Shown here: positions 30,896-43,100 of the stretch, one piece after another
Layout: each line of letters begins with the position of its first letter
Numbering within the stretch: the stretch's first letter is position 1
Assembly: GCA_007115705.1 (NCBI GenBank)
Contig: QXEO01000247.1
Coordinates: forward strand, 16,313,319 to 16,377,318
Origin: Dactylis glomerata
Taxonomy: Eukaryota > Streptophyta > Magnoliopsida > Poales > Poaceae
DNA: 64,000 bases
Direction: 5' to 3'
Translations under genes and position numbers: made by a program
The notes under the pieces: model-generated
Databases searched by the model: none
Seen by the model: the letters and a program-made list of their open reading frames with translations, nothing else
Told to the model about the DNA's origin: nothing

Positions 30896-33800
30896 TCATG
30901 GTTGATCAACCAATCTATATCTAGGAATGCCTCCTCCTAACGCGAAGGGTATCTTTAGCATATCACTCTGGCTAAAGAATTCTACTCCGGGCCCACCCCG
31001 CGCACACCTTTCGCGGATGAACTCCTTCTCGTGCCCCTCCTTTCCACACTTTAATTCAGCGTCATCGCTTGGGTGCAAAATATTTGATTCCTCTGGACAA
31101 AATGCACAGCTGCTTCTAAAACGACACAAAGGTTCTTCTGAAATTGACAGAGAATTAGCTAGGAGTTGCACAATGTGTTTCAACGATTAGGTGTTACATT
31201 AACAGAAGCACAAGAGAATTACCTAAGATGGTGCATGTTTCAATGATGAGCATGTCGGAACGGGGATCGAAGCGTAGCTCGGCAAAGAACCTCTGAGCAT
31301 TGCAGTCATCTTTGCGGATCACCGAGAAGCCGACGTGGTACCAGAGATCTCTCCTGAAACAAACGCAGGCTGCCTTGATATCTGCAGATGGCTCGTCAAG
31401 ATATTGGAACTTGGCACCCTGAATATCATGAACATGGATCCAGTGCATATGCAAGAGGAAACAAAGAGTTGATATTAGCTCGTGAATGCGTAAGTACATG
31501 GACGCAATCTCTACTAATAAGATTGGTAGAGGACATGATGGTCATTGGACCGTGGTACGTAATAAAACCGTGATACGTCAATAAAACCAATCCATCGTCC
31601 AATCGATTGTCGTACGTCAAATAAAAACCGTGCTTTGTAGGTAAAAGACCGCGCCCCGGCCGCCTGCTATGCATAGCACGACCGTCCCCCGCCCTGAATT
31701 CGCTGCCCCAACCCCGGCCGCTCCTGCACCCAATCTGAGGCCGACGCGGCCGTCACCTGCCCTGAATCCGTCGCCACCCCCACCCCTAGCCTCCAGCAAC
31801 TCCCCTGCCCCAATCCCAGGCCTCATCGAGGACTCCTGCTATGCCGCCGTCACTCCGAGGTCCGAGCACCGGCCTCATACTTCTCCCTTCACCACACCAC
31901 TGCCCCTCGGCGCGCCGAAAGTCCACTGGCCACTGCCACCGTTCCAGGTGTCCAAACCGACCACTTCGCCTTCTCCTCTCAAATCCCACACCTCCACGAG
32001 TAGGACAAGCTCCCCTGCTACCAGCGACACCATCTACCGCCTTTGTGCAAAGAGGGCAATGTTTGGGACCGAGAGCTTGTTCTATTACATAAACTGTTTG
32101 CTGATTGATTTTACTAGCTTCAGGTTTCCAGTAGAGAGGATCAATCGATTCATTACTTTGCGCGGTTCTATGGCATTAGATGGGAAAATTAGGCTTCTAA
32201 TGGCTTGCTGATTGTGTGGAGCCTGAAGCTCGTGCAGTGCCACGAAGTCTGTAACTGGCCGGTGAGCACCTGAACACTTCATTTGGGCCATGGCCTAGAT
32301 AGATGATTATATGGGGTCATGTAGATACTCCAAACTCCAGATTGCCACAACATGAGGTGTCTAGCGATCAGGGCATGCCCACCGAATCCATCGCCCAAAA
32401 ACAGTGATGGCAGCTAGATCTTCATAGTTCGTGTTCATGGTGGCAGTCATGCCAATTCTTCAGATAATGGAACCTGCATGACGAAGCTACAACTATATCA
32501 ACACTAGATCGGTTCTCAAAGTTTTGTAAGCTATGATCTCTTTATGCGTTGAGTTGCAGAGTTGGAATTATACATATCCAGCAGGCAAAAAAACTCAAAT
32601 CGACTAAATGTCTCTACTGGCTACTCTCACATTCATGTTATGTACTCCAATAGTTCAGAACGGTGATTGATGCTCGCTCTGCATTGATGCTTGTTCCCAG
32701 GATTATCTCAAGAGGAAGAGGCAGTGGCACGAGCATTCAGAAGAACCAGCTACATCCAAGGCTATCACAAATCCTTCAGAGTACATGCAAGGGATACTAT
32801 GTAAGCTGAAAGATGGCCTGAATGTGCTAGATTTTGTAACAGTATGAAGAGGTGTGGCAAGTGGAGTAGACAAGCTAATTTTCACAGGAATTTTCACCGG
32901 AAGCCCAAAAAAGTATGGTAATGGTGGGTGGAAAGTCTTCAGTCTAATTTAAGTGTTCCCTTTTGCTGTTTTTCATGCCTGGTGTTTGAGTCCTGAAGGC
33001 TTGTTCCCAAGACAGTCCGACAAGTTGAAATTGCTAAAGGTCAATGAGAAGCAACTAGGAGATAGAATGATTACAGATAAAAATTTGCTAAGGGAGCATG
33101 GCGTTAGGCACCTAAAGCTGCTGTGAAAAGATAGTAAAAATAGGGTGTATGGTGTGTAGATATATCAGGCTTTAAAGCTGAACAACACGAGAAGCTTCTA
33201 CTTGGAAGTGCTATGTTTTTTCCCACACGAAAAAAGAATTATTATGTTTTTGACATAATATATTCTCGTAACCTTAACAACATTCGCCGGATTTAGTTTG
33301 AAGCAAGAAACGGAGAAGGTAGAAGAATAGGGATGCCAAGGATCAAGCCCATCAAGGATAACATGAAGGTCAACTCTACCGCGTTGGCGCTATGGAATGC
33401 ACTAATCGCCTGGGAGATGATGACAAAGTACAATGATAGTGCAATGGTGAAAAAGGTAAATCCAATAGGTCGGAGGGAAAGGAGAATAGATGACAAAGGA
33501 AATCATGAAGAGCATAGTGTTATTTGAATAACCAACATTGTCTTTCCTCGGCTGAATTTTGTTGCTATTAAAATTTTAGAATATTCATTTGCATTACATT
33601 TACATATGTGGCATTGAAAAAAATTATGAGCCCGTAGCAACGCACGGGTATTCAGCTAGTATGTGAAAGGAGATTAGCTTGTGAATAAGTCGTCGGTAGC
33701 GTACCGGTTGACTGGAGTTGTAGTATTGGAGGACCCGGTTGGCAAGCATACGAATCAAGTAGGCGTCTATCTCTCTGTCATCAAAACAAACAAACATGGT

Positions 33801-33992
33801 CGATTTATTTCGATCACCCAATGTCTTGACAAGTGAGAACAAATATATGTATTGCGGTAATTGGAGAATTAATCAACAAGAACAAGGAACGCACTGTCGT
33901 GTGCGCGGCATCGGGATCGCAGCTAGTCGCTTCACGCGTTTAAGTGCGGCGGCGAAATCGGATTCTTCGGGAGTAGAGAACCAGGACCCCAT
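30896..33992 (-). CDS. DUF3615-like host gene, four exons, Helitron in intron 2
   Basis: Proposed exons on the minus strand: 33992-33895 (98 bp), 33774-33705 (70), 31418-31223 (196), 31137-30896 (242), totalling 606 bp (201 codons plus TGA) with every junction GT-AG and the frame kept. Intron 2 (33704-31419) contains the Helitron; without it the intron would be about 134 bp. The protein has VLQYYNSSQP, then AACVCFRRDLWYHVGF, RFFAELRF, IIETCTIL and RSSCAFCPEE with a later KCGKEGH; this order fits the grass DUF3615 family, whose function is unknown. The Cys/His residues may bind metal. The start was chosen because it opens a frame that splices cleanly. No retroelement features. The last exon might instead splice further. 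Confidence 0.65.
31508..33659 (+). mobile_element. Non-autonomous Helitron, 2152 bp, complete ends
   Basis: 5' end TCTCTACTAATAAG preceded by A (31507); 3' end with hairpin cccgt-agcaacgc-acggg (33631-33648), then CTAG (33656-33659) followed by T. Insertion between A and T without duplication is the Helitron rule. No Rep/helicase gene is present. A GC-rich block at about 31650-32060 with a Pro-rich open frame looks like captured genic sequence, unidentified. It lies wholly inside intron 2 of the DUF3615-like gene. Confidence 0.85.
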
Positions 33993-34535
33993 CGAAGAAT
34001 CGATCAATCCTACTAGTTGGCCACTTGGTAGACAGAAGATAGATTGGCGGAATCCTTGCTAACCGAACGCCGACGCATTGTTTCAGCCGCACCCGGAAAA
34101 CAAAATCAATTAAGTAGGTTTCAGCCGGAACCGTGAAGTGGAATTCTCGAGTAAATCTCCCCTACGTACGAATTCGAGAAATAGCTTACCTGGATCTATA
34201 GGGCGGGCTTCAGAAAAAAGATCTAGAACAGGATTGCAGGCTGGAGCGTGGAGGAGGAGGCGTTGTAGATCTCTTTTCTTGAGGGGAGTGGGCAATGAAT
34301 CACTTCACGTCACGTGGGGAGGCGAGGTCACGTGCCAAAGCGAGGGATAAGAGAAACCAAAGAAATGACGGAATCCACGTGTATATGCTCCTGCCTCCGA
34401 AAATATATTTTATAACATCATAACAATTAGGAATAAATTTCGCCTGCTCGTCTCGATATTCTATGTATGCACGTCAAGATTTAGGGTAGATTAATATCTT
34501 TTGTGTCCTCTGTAAAAAAGACATAGGAATCCTAT
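33993..34535. other. Upstream region of the DUF3615-like gene
   Basis: Probably leader and promoter of the minus-strand gene at 30896-33992; it contains cacgtg-like motifs (tcacgtggg at 34309, tcacgtgcc at 34327) that resemble G-boxes. No other gene seen. Confidence 0.35.
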
Positions 34536-34984
34536 CACTAGTGGGGACGGGGCCTCCAGTCCCGGCCCGTAAGGGGCTTTAGTCCCGGTTTGTAAACCGG
34601 GACCCCAGCCGCGGGACTAAAGCCTGAACCTTTAGTCCCGGCTGGCGGGACTGGAGGGTGTCCACGTGGGCACCTCGGAGCGAATCAGGGCCAGGACCTT
34701 TAGTCCCGGTTTGTAACACAGACCGGGACTAAAGGGCATCTGCAGATTTTTGTTTTTTGCTTTAGGGTTTTAGGGTTTAGGGGTTTTAGGGTTTTACGTG
34801 GGGGATTAACGTGATGCCCCGTTTGGTGCCTTGGTGTTCGGGAATTAGTTTATGCATATATATAAGATTAACTTATCTTACAAGCGAGCATATATATACA
34901 ATTATATAGAGATCAGAATTATCGGGACAAGAGCCCGTCTATTCGATTACATGGACCAACATCAGTAATGGCCCCTAGCTACAC

Positions 34985-35858
34985 TAAATCGTCCTTTGTC
35001 GTCTATAGCTTCTATCCTCAGAAAGGCCGCTAGCTCCTCTGCAACAGCAATCGCGCGTTGCTCTGGTAGGTACTTCTCCCGCATGGTCGTGTACTATATA
35101 AGAAGAGGAGATGAATATGAATATCAATCATGATAACAAAGAATGACGAGTAAAAATAGAGGTGTGAATGTTTATTGCTTACATCGTATCTGTAATCCTT
35201 GTGCTCAGAGGTAAACGTGCGAATGGTCTCGCAAACATAGTATCCACATAGATGCGTCCCCCGTGGCTGCTGGTCGCACTTTACGAGAATAGAATATATA
35301 TAATCAAAATAATAATCTAGCATTACAAATGTATTGAAAATAGAAGTATATCATACTACTACTTACCTGAGACGCTCTAAAGGTCAGCTTCTCATGCCGG
35401 ATACCGGGAGTCACGCACTTGAACCGCTTCCAAACCCTGCCCGACAAGGAAAATGATTTGCTAAGTTTTTCATTAATTGATATATCAGAAAATCATCGAA
35501 AGAGACCGATAGAGCACAAGAATGATTGAAATTACCCTTGGAGCATGTCCTGCAGGCTTTGGAACTGTTCCAAGGGTCTCGATAATGGGTCGAAGGCATC
35601 AACTCTTCCCTTATCAATTTGAATGTCCAACAGAATCCAGTGGTAGCTGCACATGTATATATATATGTGTCAGTAACTTATCAATTACACTCATAAGTGA
35701 ATGGACACAACACAGTAAGACCCTCACCTGAAGTTGTATGGAAACAATATGTGGTCACATAAATTTTGATCTGTTAGAAACCTTAGAAGGTTTTCCTCCG
35801 TCTCCTTGGGGTTATCAGTTAGCGTCGCTATATGTATTTTATCTGGGTCAATAAACCC
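34985..35858 (-). pseudogene. Ulp1-like cysteine protease domain of a CACTA element, C-terminal remnant
   Basis: Minus-strand exon-like pieces: LGFIDPDKIHIATLTDNPKE through ILFPYNFR (35858-35727, then gtgagg); YHWILLDIQIDKGRVDAFDP through LQDMLQG (about 35650-35537); VWKRFKCVTPGIRHEKLTF (about 35440-35370); CDQQPRGTHLCGYYVCETIR through HKDYRYD (about 35280-35184, then gtaagc); REKYLPEQRA plus AVAEELAAF (about 35090-35000). His (HW), Asp (FDP) and Cys (LCGYYVC) sit where the Ulp1/C48 triad is expected. Such domains are common in plant CACTA ORFs. Confidence 0.7.
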
Positions 35859-36345
35859 AAGTTGGGTACAACAATTTGTTGTGGTCCTGTAACATCTGCT
35901 CGAACTGCAACCTCTCCTTTTCTGTGTCACAGCCTCGACGTGCTTCAGAAATGACCCGGCCAAGATCATCAGCGGGCTCATCTGGTTCCCGTTCTGCACC
36001 CTGATCTTCTTCTTCATTGTCTTTCATTGCGGTATCAGCATACTCAGGGAACATAGATCGGTAGTTGTCATCATCGTTCTCTTCTTCTTCATCGTCGTCT
36101 TCCATCATAACCCCTCTTTCTCCGTGCTTGGTCCAAACATTATAGCCCGACATAAAACCGGACCGAAGCAGGTGGCTCTGAATGACTCTTGAGGAAGTGT
36201 AGTCCTTCTCATTCCGACATTCAACACATGGACAAAACATATAGCCACCACCATGCTTGTTCGCATCGGCCGCATCTCGAAAAGAATGCACGCCTTCTCT
36301 GTAAGCGGCGGTGCGTCGATCACCGTACATCCATGGATGGCTCAT
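35855..36345 (-). pseudogene. CACTA transposase, N-terminal (Transpos_assoc) domain only
   Basis: Minus-strand frame starting MSHPWMYGDRR with CPCVECRN and HLLRSGFMSGYNVWTKHGE, the domain at the start of En/Spm-type TNP2 transposases. An acidic linker (EDDDEEEENDDD) and LGRVISEARRGCDTEKE follow, ending abruptly at LLYPTWVY near 35855. The catalytic domain that should follow is deleted and the frame runs into the Ulp1-like remnant. Confidence 0.8.
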
Positions 36346-36904
36346 CTGCGTCATGCAACAGTATATCAAACACAATCACGATCCTAAAAATTAGTACCGC
36401 ACGGTCTAAACGAGGAAATATAGTTGCTAACCTTTTAGAATAAGTGGAAATAAAGAGGAAGAGACTTAAGCGTGGCTCGGGCACCTCATATCGTAGTTGT
36501 GTTCGGTGAACTGAAGCGGCATCGCTCTAACAAACATTTCAACAAACACCTCTAGTGCATCCAAGCAAAAAGGAGAGCTAGCACACACTCACACACTTTC
36601 ATCCAAAAAAATGCAAGAGGGGAGAGAGGGGCTGCAGGGGCCATATATATAGGCAGAGTACTTTAGTCCCGGTTTGAGACACAAACCGGGACTAAAGGGG
36701 GCGCACATGCGGGCCGCCCAGCGCATAGCCCTTTAGTCCCAGTTTGTGTCTCAAACCGGGACTAAAGGCTCGTAACGGGCCGGGACCAAAGCCTCCCGGG
36801 CGGCTGGCGAATTTGGGGCGACGTGGCCGGGCCTTTAGTCCCGGCCCAGATGGAGGCCGGGACTAAAGGGTCCAGGCCTAAGGCCCATTTTCTACTAGTG
36901 TATG

Positions 36905-37145
36905 TTTAGTGAAGAGCTTTTTTTAGCACTAAATTGTATCTTTTTACACATAACACATGACATAAAAGAAGTCGGCTTTTCGTAAACAACTTTGCGAGCA
37001 CATAGGACATCGAGATATACCCGTGACACTTTTTCTTGATTTTTTTGACATTTTAAAATATATTGAAACTCACTTTAAAAAACAGGAGTACATGCACTTC
37101 GGTGTAAAAACGCCTCGTCCAATGACCAAGAAATGATACTTGCAA
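36905..37145. repeat. Dispersed repeat, copy A
   Basis: Text such as 'agcactaaattgtatctttttac' region and 'gacattttaaaatat' is repeated in diverged form at about 39265-39490. I recall it as a common Triticeae non-coding repeat, class unknown. Confidence 0.5.
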
Positions 37146-38498
37146 AGTTCAACCTCTTTTCTATTCCTCCATTTTTATTTACCTCACGGGTTTTGGGTTT
37201 AGTTAAAGTCAGTTTGACCAAAAATTAAAAAATAACTGTTAACATTCATAATAGCAGATGCATATATATGAAAGTCTTCGGGCCTGTCCGAGCTGTGGAC
37301 TCCGGTGTAGATCATCTTTTCGCACCTTGCGAGGGTTGTTTGTGTCGAGACCGTGGAAGCCGGGTTACCCACAAGCCCAGCAAGATGATCCGCTTTGTAA
37401 CACTAGCGCCACACTGATCAGAGCATGGTCGCATACAAGATCTGTGTCGACAACGTCAAGACCAAGATTTCGATGAAGTTCGTTCGGCAGCCATGACCTC
37501 AACGGTTCACGGGGACGCATCCCAGCTAGCAGCTGGCAATGGGTGGGCCAAGCGTAAGTGTATTTTACCCTTAACTATTATTTTGGTTAATAATGACACC
37601 TAAGGTAATGTTGAACTAATGTTGCCTACAAGTGTCATACGTAAGCTTTAGGTCATCATTTTCTTAGAGGGAGGTTAGTTCATGGTTGTTGATGGAAAGT
37701 TATGGGAGCACACACCCCTCCCCCCATTGATAAAGAAGTGAAGTGCCGAAGGTTTCCTTTTATATGGCTTATTTACTTGAGTTAATAGGAACACTGCATT
37801 ATTAAGAGGGGTGATCTCCATGAACTTGATGGGGATGTTGCCATAGCCATACAAACATTCTACCACTTTTAAATTGCCATCACACTTTGCAAGAAGAGTT
37901 TAGTTCTTTGGAGAAATAAGATTTTGAAGTGTACCTATTGCATTAGTTCATGCGTTGATCAACCAGTACCTAGACAGTGGCTGGGCAGGATATCGGTTGT
38001 GAGGTCAGTGGACCGACACAAGAACCAACAGCAAGAGTTGAGGATCTGGTCTAAACGAATTAAAACCGATGTGCGCACAACAGAAATTCTCCAAACAGCT
38101 AGTTTCTCCCCTAAGCTATTTAAAGCCTTTCTTTTTTCCTTAAAGAGGGTAGGTCAACTATTTATATCTTATACTTGATCTCTCTCACTCCATCCTTGAA
38201 ACACCAAAGCTTGAGGATCTCCCATTATAGGGGGTCTCGATCTACATTTTCACCAAGGCATACTTCATCCTCCTTGAGTTCATCGAGTTTGCTTGTTACC
38301 CTTGGATTCATGGGAAACCCAAGGAGGATATATAGGGTCGTCCGGAGGCTTTTGGCTTGTGATTTGCTCCGTGGAAAGTTTGTGAGTGTTTGTAGACCAC
38401 ATTTTAGTGATTGGGCTCCTACTCTGTGGAGGAGGATCAACAAGAAGAGGGCGAGCCTTTGTGGAGATTGGGTATCCTTCGTGGTAACCACACCTCTC
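37146..38498. other. Unassigned stretch
   Basis: Short open frames occur on both strands but none has a recognised domain. Nothing else is supported before the CACTA end at 38499. Confidence 0.25.
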
Positions 38499-38880
38499 CA
38501 CTACTAGGAAAACAGCTATATGTAGCACAGCTACCCATAGTGCACCGAATATGTGGTGCGCTGCGAGTATTTACCCGCAGCGCACCTGTGCCCATGCGCT
38601 GCGGGTAAGTCACATACCCATAGTGCACCTTATATTCGGTGTGCTACGGGTATATGTAGGCCCGGAGGGGGTGCCCTCTCCCAACTTACCCGTAGGGCAT
38701 GTGTCTGTCATGCGCTACGGGTAGTTCAATTACCCGTAGCGCATTCAGTCCCATGCGCTACGGGTAAGTTGGGGGAGAGGCAGTGTCAGGTTACCCGTAG
38801 CGCATATGACTTGGTGTGCTACGAGTAGTTGAACTACCCGCAGCGCATGTCTGACACATGCGCTACAGGTAACCTGAGAT
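38499..38880 (+). mobile_element. One-ended CACTA terminus with dense subterminal repeats
   Basis: Begins CACTACTAGGAAAACAGC, a standard Triticeae CACTA end, followed by about 380 bp of alternating 'acccgtagcgca' and 'tgcgctacgggta' units in both orientations. No matching right terminus was found, so the element is truncated or its other end was lost. The internal border is arbitrary. Confidence 0.7.
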
Positions 38881-39905
38881 ACAGATTTTTAAGGCATGGA
38901 GCCACCTAACATCAATCATTGCCCCCTCTCTTCCCCCTCTCATTCTGGACGTCCTCCTCCTCCCCAACCTATTTCCATCATTTTTTTCACCTATTTTAGC
39001 TTATTAGAGCTACTTTGGTTGGTAGATATGTGAGTGCAATGTCTTCCGGCTTTTAGATATCACTTTATTACATTCTCATCCGTACACAATCTCTCGGGCT
39101 CTCGTGTCACGGTAACTTCTATAATAGGTGAGTAATATAAGGACATTCATGCTTAAGATTGTGTGGCAATGGTGTTTGTATGCCCTAGGGGTATGCACAC
39201 AAAGAAGTAAATATCACGATACATCTTCTTCTCTAGTATACCTTGGTTATTCCTATCTGAGCTCTTTTAAAATGTCTTGTTTTTAGCACCAAAATTTGTC
39301 TTTTTACGTATGCCAAACGATAAGTCATTTTTTTATGAAACGACTTTATGCACACACAACATGTCAAGACGTACGTGTTTCATTTGAATTTTTTAACATT
39401 TCAAAATGTGTCAAATATTACATTTAAATAAAGAGAGCATATGCACCTGAGAGCCAAAACACCATTCCCGTGATGATATCACAACTTTCAAACATGTATA
39501 GTTATAGATATGCAATTGGCGATATAGCTAGCACTCAAGTTAAGTTGCTATATGTTATTGATACATATATAAAAGTTGGAAGATTTAGCGCTCTCTCACC
39601 GATGCCACATCAACGATGGGTACTGTAGATATGCAAAATCGCACATCTACAGTGACTCCTGTGTCTACAGCCGTTAGATTAGATCTTTATGGCGCAGTCA
39701 AAGCGGTGCGGTCAAAGCGGTGAGGATGTCCTGGCCCCGAGATTTTCTCCCAACCCCCATCGCTCCTTCTTTCTCCCCAATCATCATCGCTCTTCCTCCC
39801 CAATCCTCATCGACTAGGCGCTCACATCCTCCGCCTAGGACCCGGCGGCTTTCTCCCCATTCTCCACCGATTTCCCATGGTGCCTGACCCTACTCGAGCT
39901 CCTCT
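38881..39905. other. Possible CACTA interior and dispersed repeat copy B
   Basis: No gene recognised. 39265-39490 is a diverged copy of 36905-37145. Confidence 0.35.
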
Positions 39906-40189
39906 CTTCCCTCTCTCTGTCCCTCCTCCACATCCCGTGCTAATGGAGAAGAGGGAGCCCCGCCCTCCCCATTCTCCACAGCAGCCTGCTCGATTTTCTC
40001 CATCACCGGTGGCCTACGCCATGCATCTTTGCCCCTTCCTCTCCTCTCTCACCTCTCTCTCTCCCTCCTCCATATCCCGTGCCGATGGAGAAGAGGGAGC
40101 CCCGCCCTCCCCATTCTCCACAGCAGTCTGCTCGACCTCCTCCATCACCGGTGGTCTACGCCATGCATCTTTGCCCCTTCCTATTCTGC
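39906..40189. repeat. 142-bp tandem duplication in a Pro-rich GC-rich block
   Basis: Two adjacent copies offset by 142 bp (for example atggagaagagggagccccg at 39943 and 40085), about 90% alike by eye. The plus frame is Pro/Ser-rich without a known domain and ends soon after the second copy. Confidence 0.8.
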
Positions 40190-43100
40190 ATTAGGTATTC
40201 TTGATTTTGTGTGGTTGATCTGTGTTGTTCAACCATAGATTTGTTGGTATTCTCAATTCACCAAATTTTGTGGCACTATGCTTGGTTATTTATCCCTGTT
40301 ACTTTGGAAATTATGGCTGGTCAGATCATCTCCGGCCACCTCTCATCCTTTCTGTGCCCACGCCATATGTGCACGTGTGTGCAGTTTACTTTATTTTTGA
40401 CATGTTTTATGTAGTTTTGTCTCCAGAGTTTATCTCTTTTGTTTTGTGTTCACCTCTTTATTTGTCTTCAGCCAAGGACGCTCAGGGAGAAGAGGATCAC
40501 AGAGGGAAGAGTTGATCTAAACAAACAACATATGTCACCTCTAAGGTAATATCATTCCCTGCACTATTCTATTCTATCAAAAATAGAGAAAAGGTACAAC
40601 GACCAATATGGTAGTGTACGGCTGGACGTCCGTGGAAGAGCACCATCTCACCGGGGACTGGGCGGGGAGGTTCCCAATTGGAGCGCCCGCCACAAGAGGT
40701 CCATCAAACGCTTTGTAGTTGGCTTTCTTAGTTAGTTTCTCTATTTTGTTTGCAGGTCCCAACACTTCTTTGAAACTCTTCGATAATGAATGTTTAATCC
40801 AGCTCTGTCCACTACCATATCTAAGAACTCAAAATAGGTAATATCCTACCTTTTTAGGTAAATATATTCTTATGTATTTCAAAAAAATTAAATGCTATTA
40901 TAGAAGAACTCCTTACCTGATATCAATTTCATGGAGTTGTCTCTGTTTCACCAATTGACACCATTTTGATAGCTTCAAATAAAATGGTTGAACTGCTCGA
41001 GTTTTCATTGGATCAAAATATTATGACGATAGTTGTTTGCGTGAAGCAGTACACCCTGAAAATAAAATTGTAACAATAAGTATGTGCACTGACAGGCAAG
41101 GGTCCTGGCGAGATATGTTCATGAAGGAATCCGACTGGCGTACTAACACGAGAATCTTAGGAATCAGCTGAAAACTGGTATGTTCTCTCTTATGTTATAT
41201 AAGCTAAATGCCACAAAACAAATGCTACCACTTGAGCAGCTGAGCATCTTAAGATGGTCCTTGATTTTAGTTCTACAAGCCGTTATCTTGGTGTGGGCCA
41301 TAGAGGTGTAACAGAAATAAGAAAAAATTAGGAAATACAGATTTCCAACTTGAATTTCATCATGGATGTTTAGATAACTCCAACTATAAAATTTACTAGA
41401 TTTGCATCTGATAGTTTCATGCAAATGACATAATATGTTCGTGGATTGATAGTGCAAAACAAAATTGGAGGTGAACTGTGGTATCATCTTACCTATTTAT
41501 TCCACAAATTCAGTTGAAACATTTTTTAACACCTCTCCGACATGGGATCCCTATTGCTCTGCATTTTTCTCTCTAGGTATAATCTTGGAGACTGGGCCTT
41601 AAGAGTACATTACATGACTCAATTGATCTTCACCATATTTCTGTGTAGACGTATATTGAATAGTAACTGGGTGTTATGCAGAGTGGGAGTTCTTAAAAAG
41701 AACCAAAAAAATACTTCACTAACAGGATAGTAATCTCCTCATCAGTCACCACCAAAACATACACTAAACATTTACTACTTCTCTGAACATTCACATTTTG
41801 TTTTTGTTGACCTACTTGAGAACATGTGTTGTCCATGAAGGCATGATTGAGATATAGGTAAATTATAGCACATATGTATATAAACCAATTGGTAATATTA
41901 TAAATATAAATGTTTACTTTTCCATGCTCTCCCTAAAATTAGTTAGTTATTTTAAGCTAACAAGTGTTATTTGGCGTGGAGAGCATACAGGTCTTGAAAT
42001 ATTTGGCAGAGATGATCCAAGGTGGCCTTAATTATAATTTGTCCTTTCATGAGCTTATCAGTTGATATTTATATGTATTTTATTGAAAGTTCTAGCAATG
42101 TTGCTTACTTTCCATTTGTGTCTTCTCTTTTTGGCCAAAAGTTGGTTGCAGATAGTTACTGTTTACTTTCATATCTCTTTTTATGTTGTAGAAGCTTATA
42201 TGAAAACTCTGTCATTCTGTAAAGATTGCTATAGTACAAAGACATGTGTTGAATGGGGGAAATAAGCACCACAATGGAAGGATTGATATTGTTCCATCAT
42301 ACTAATCGCTACATCTATGTGTTATTAGTGTCGTTCAGATAATTGTGATTTACGAGGAAGTGGGTAACCATCAGATATTGGTATAAAAAACTGCAATTTT
42401 TTATCATTTAACCATATGTAGTTCCTTTTCCAACATTTAATTGCACATGTAATTGGAAATCTATCATGGAACTACTGGAAGATTATCTTTAGTGTGGAGC
42501 TATTACCCATGGCTCTTTGTTCCTATAATAGAGCTCTAATGGCTTGCTTCTACTGGATATACAAATATACAATTGAAATTTCCTTTTCGATCTTATTATT
42601 TTATAACATACTTCTCTTTACCTATGAGCCAAAATTTGTAGTTATAGGTACTAATTGTTCTTTCGGTACTTTGGATTCTCATATTATACTTTGTGTGATT
42701 TGGTTTCGTTAATTGAGTATGTTTTAGGTTGATTTGTCTTGGTAAGAGCACATACCCGTGGCCACAAACTCTGATCTTGGCAATGTTGTTAAGATGTACT
42801 TTGTGGTGTGTTGTTGTCCAAGTTATACCAGCCATGGTGCAGATCAAGGTGTTGCCACCACTTCTTACAGATTTGACCCAAATATCTCACCAGATAACAA
42901 CTACAAATGTCATGCTTGACATATGTATACATGCTGATGCTATCTTTGATCTGGAAAACCTGATGTGTTCTCTCTTATGTTGCCACAACACAAATGCTAT
43001 CACTTGAGCATCTTAAGATGGTCCATGATTTTATTTTTACATGCAAGTACGGGCCATGGAGGTGTGCAGATTCTATGCTACAGAAACCTAAGAAAGTAGC

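Larger units (their letters stand above)
34536..36900 (-). mobile_element. CACTA transposon, internally deleted, 2365 bp, TSD TAT
   Basis: Ends CACTAGTGGGGACGGGG (left) and ...CCCATTTTCTACTAGTG (right), inverted CACTAGT termini. The 3-bp duplication TAT lies at 34533-34535 and 36901-36903. Both ends carry subterminal repeats of tttagtcccgg / ccgggactaaa (34560-34735 and 36660-36870). The minus-strand coding remnants are the N-terminus of the TNP2-type transposase and a C-terminal Ulp1-like domain. The catalytic transposase domain is missing, so it is non-autonomous. Confidence 0.9.
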
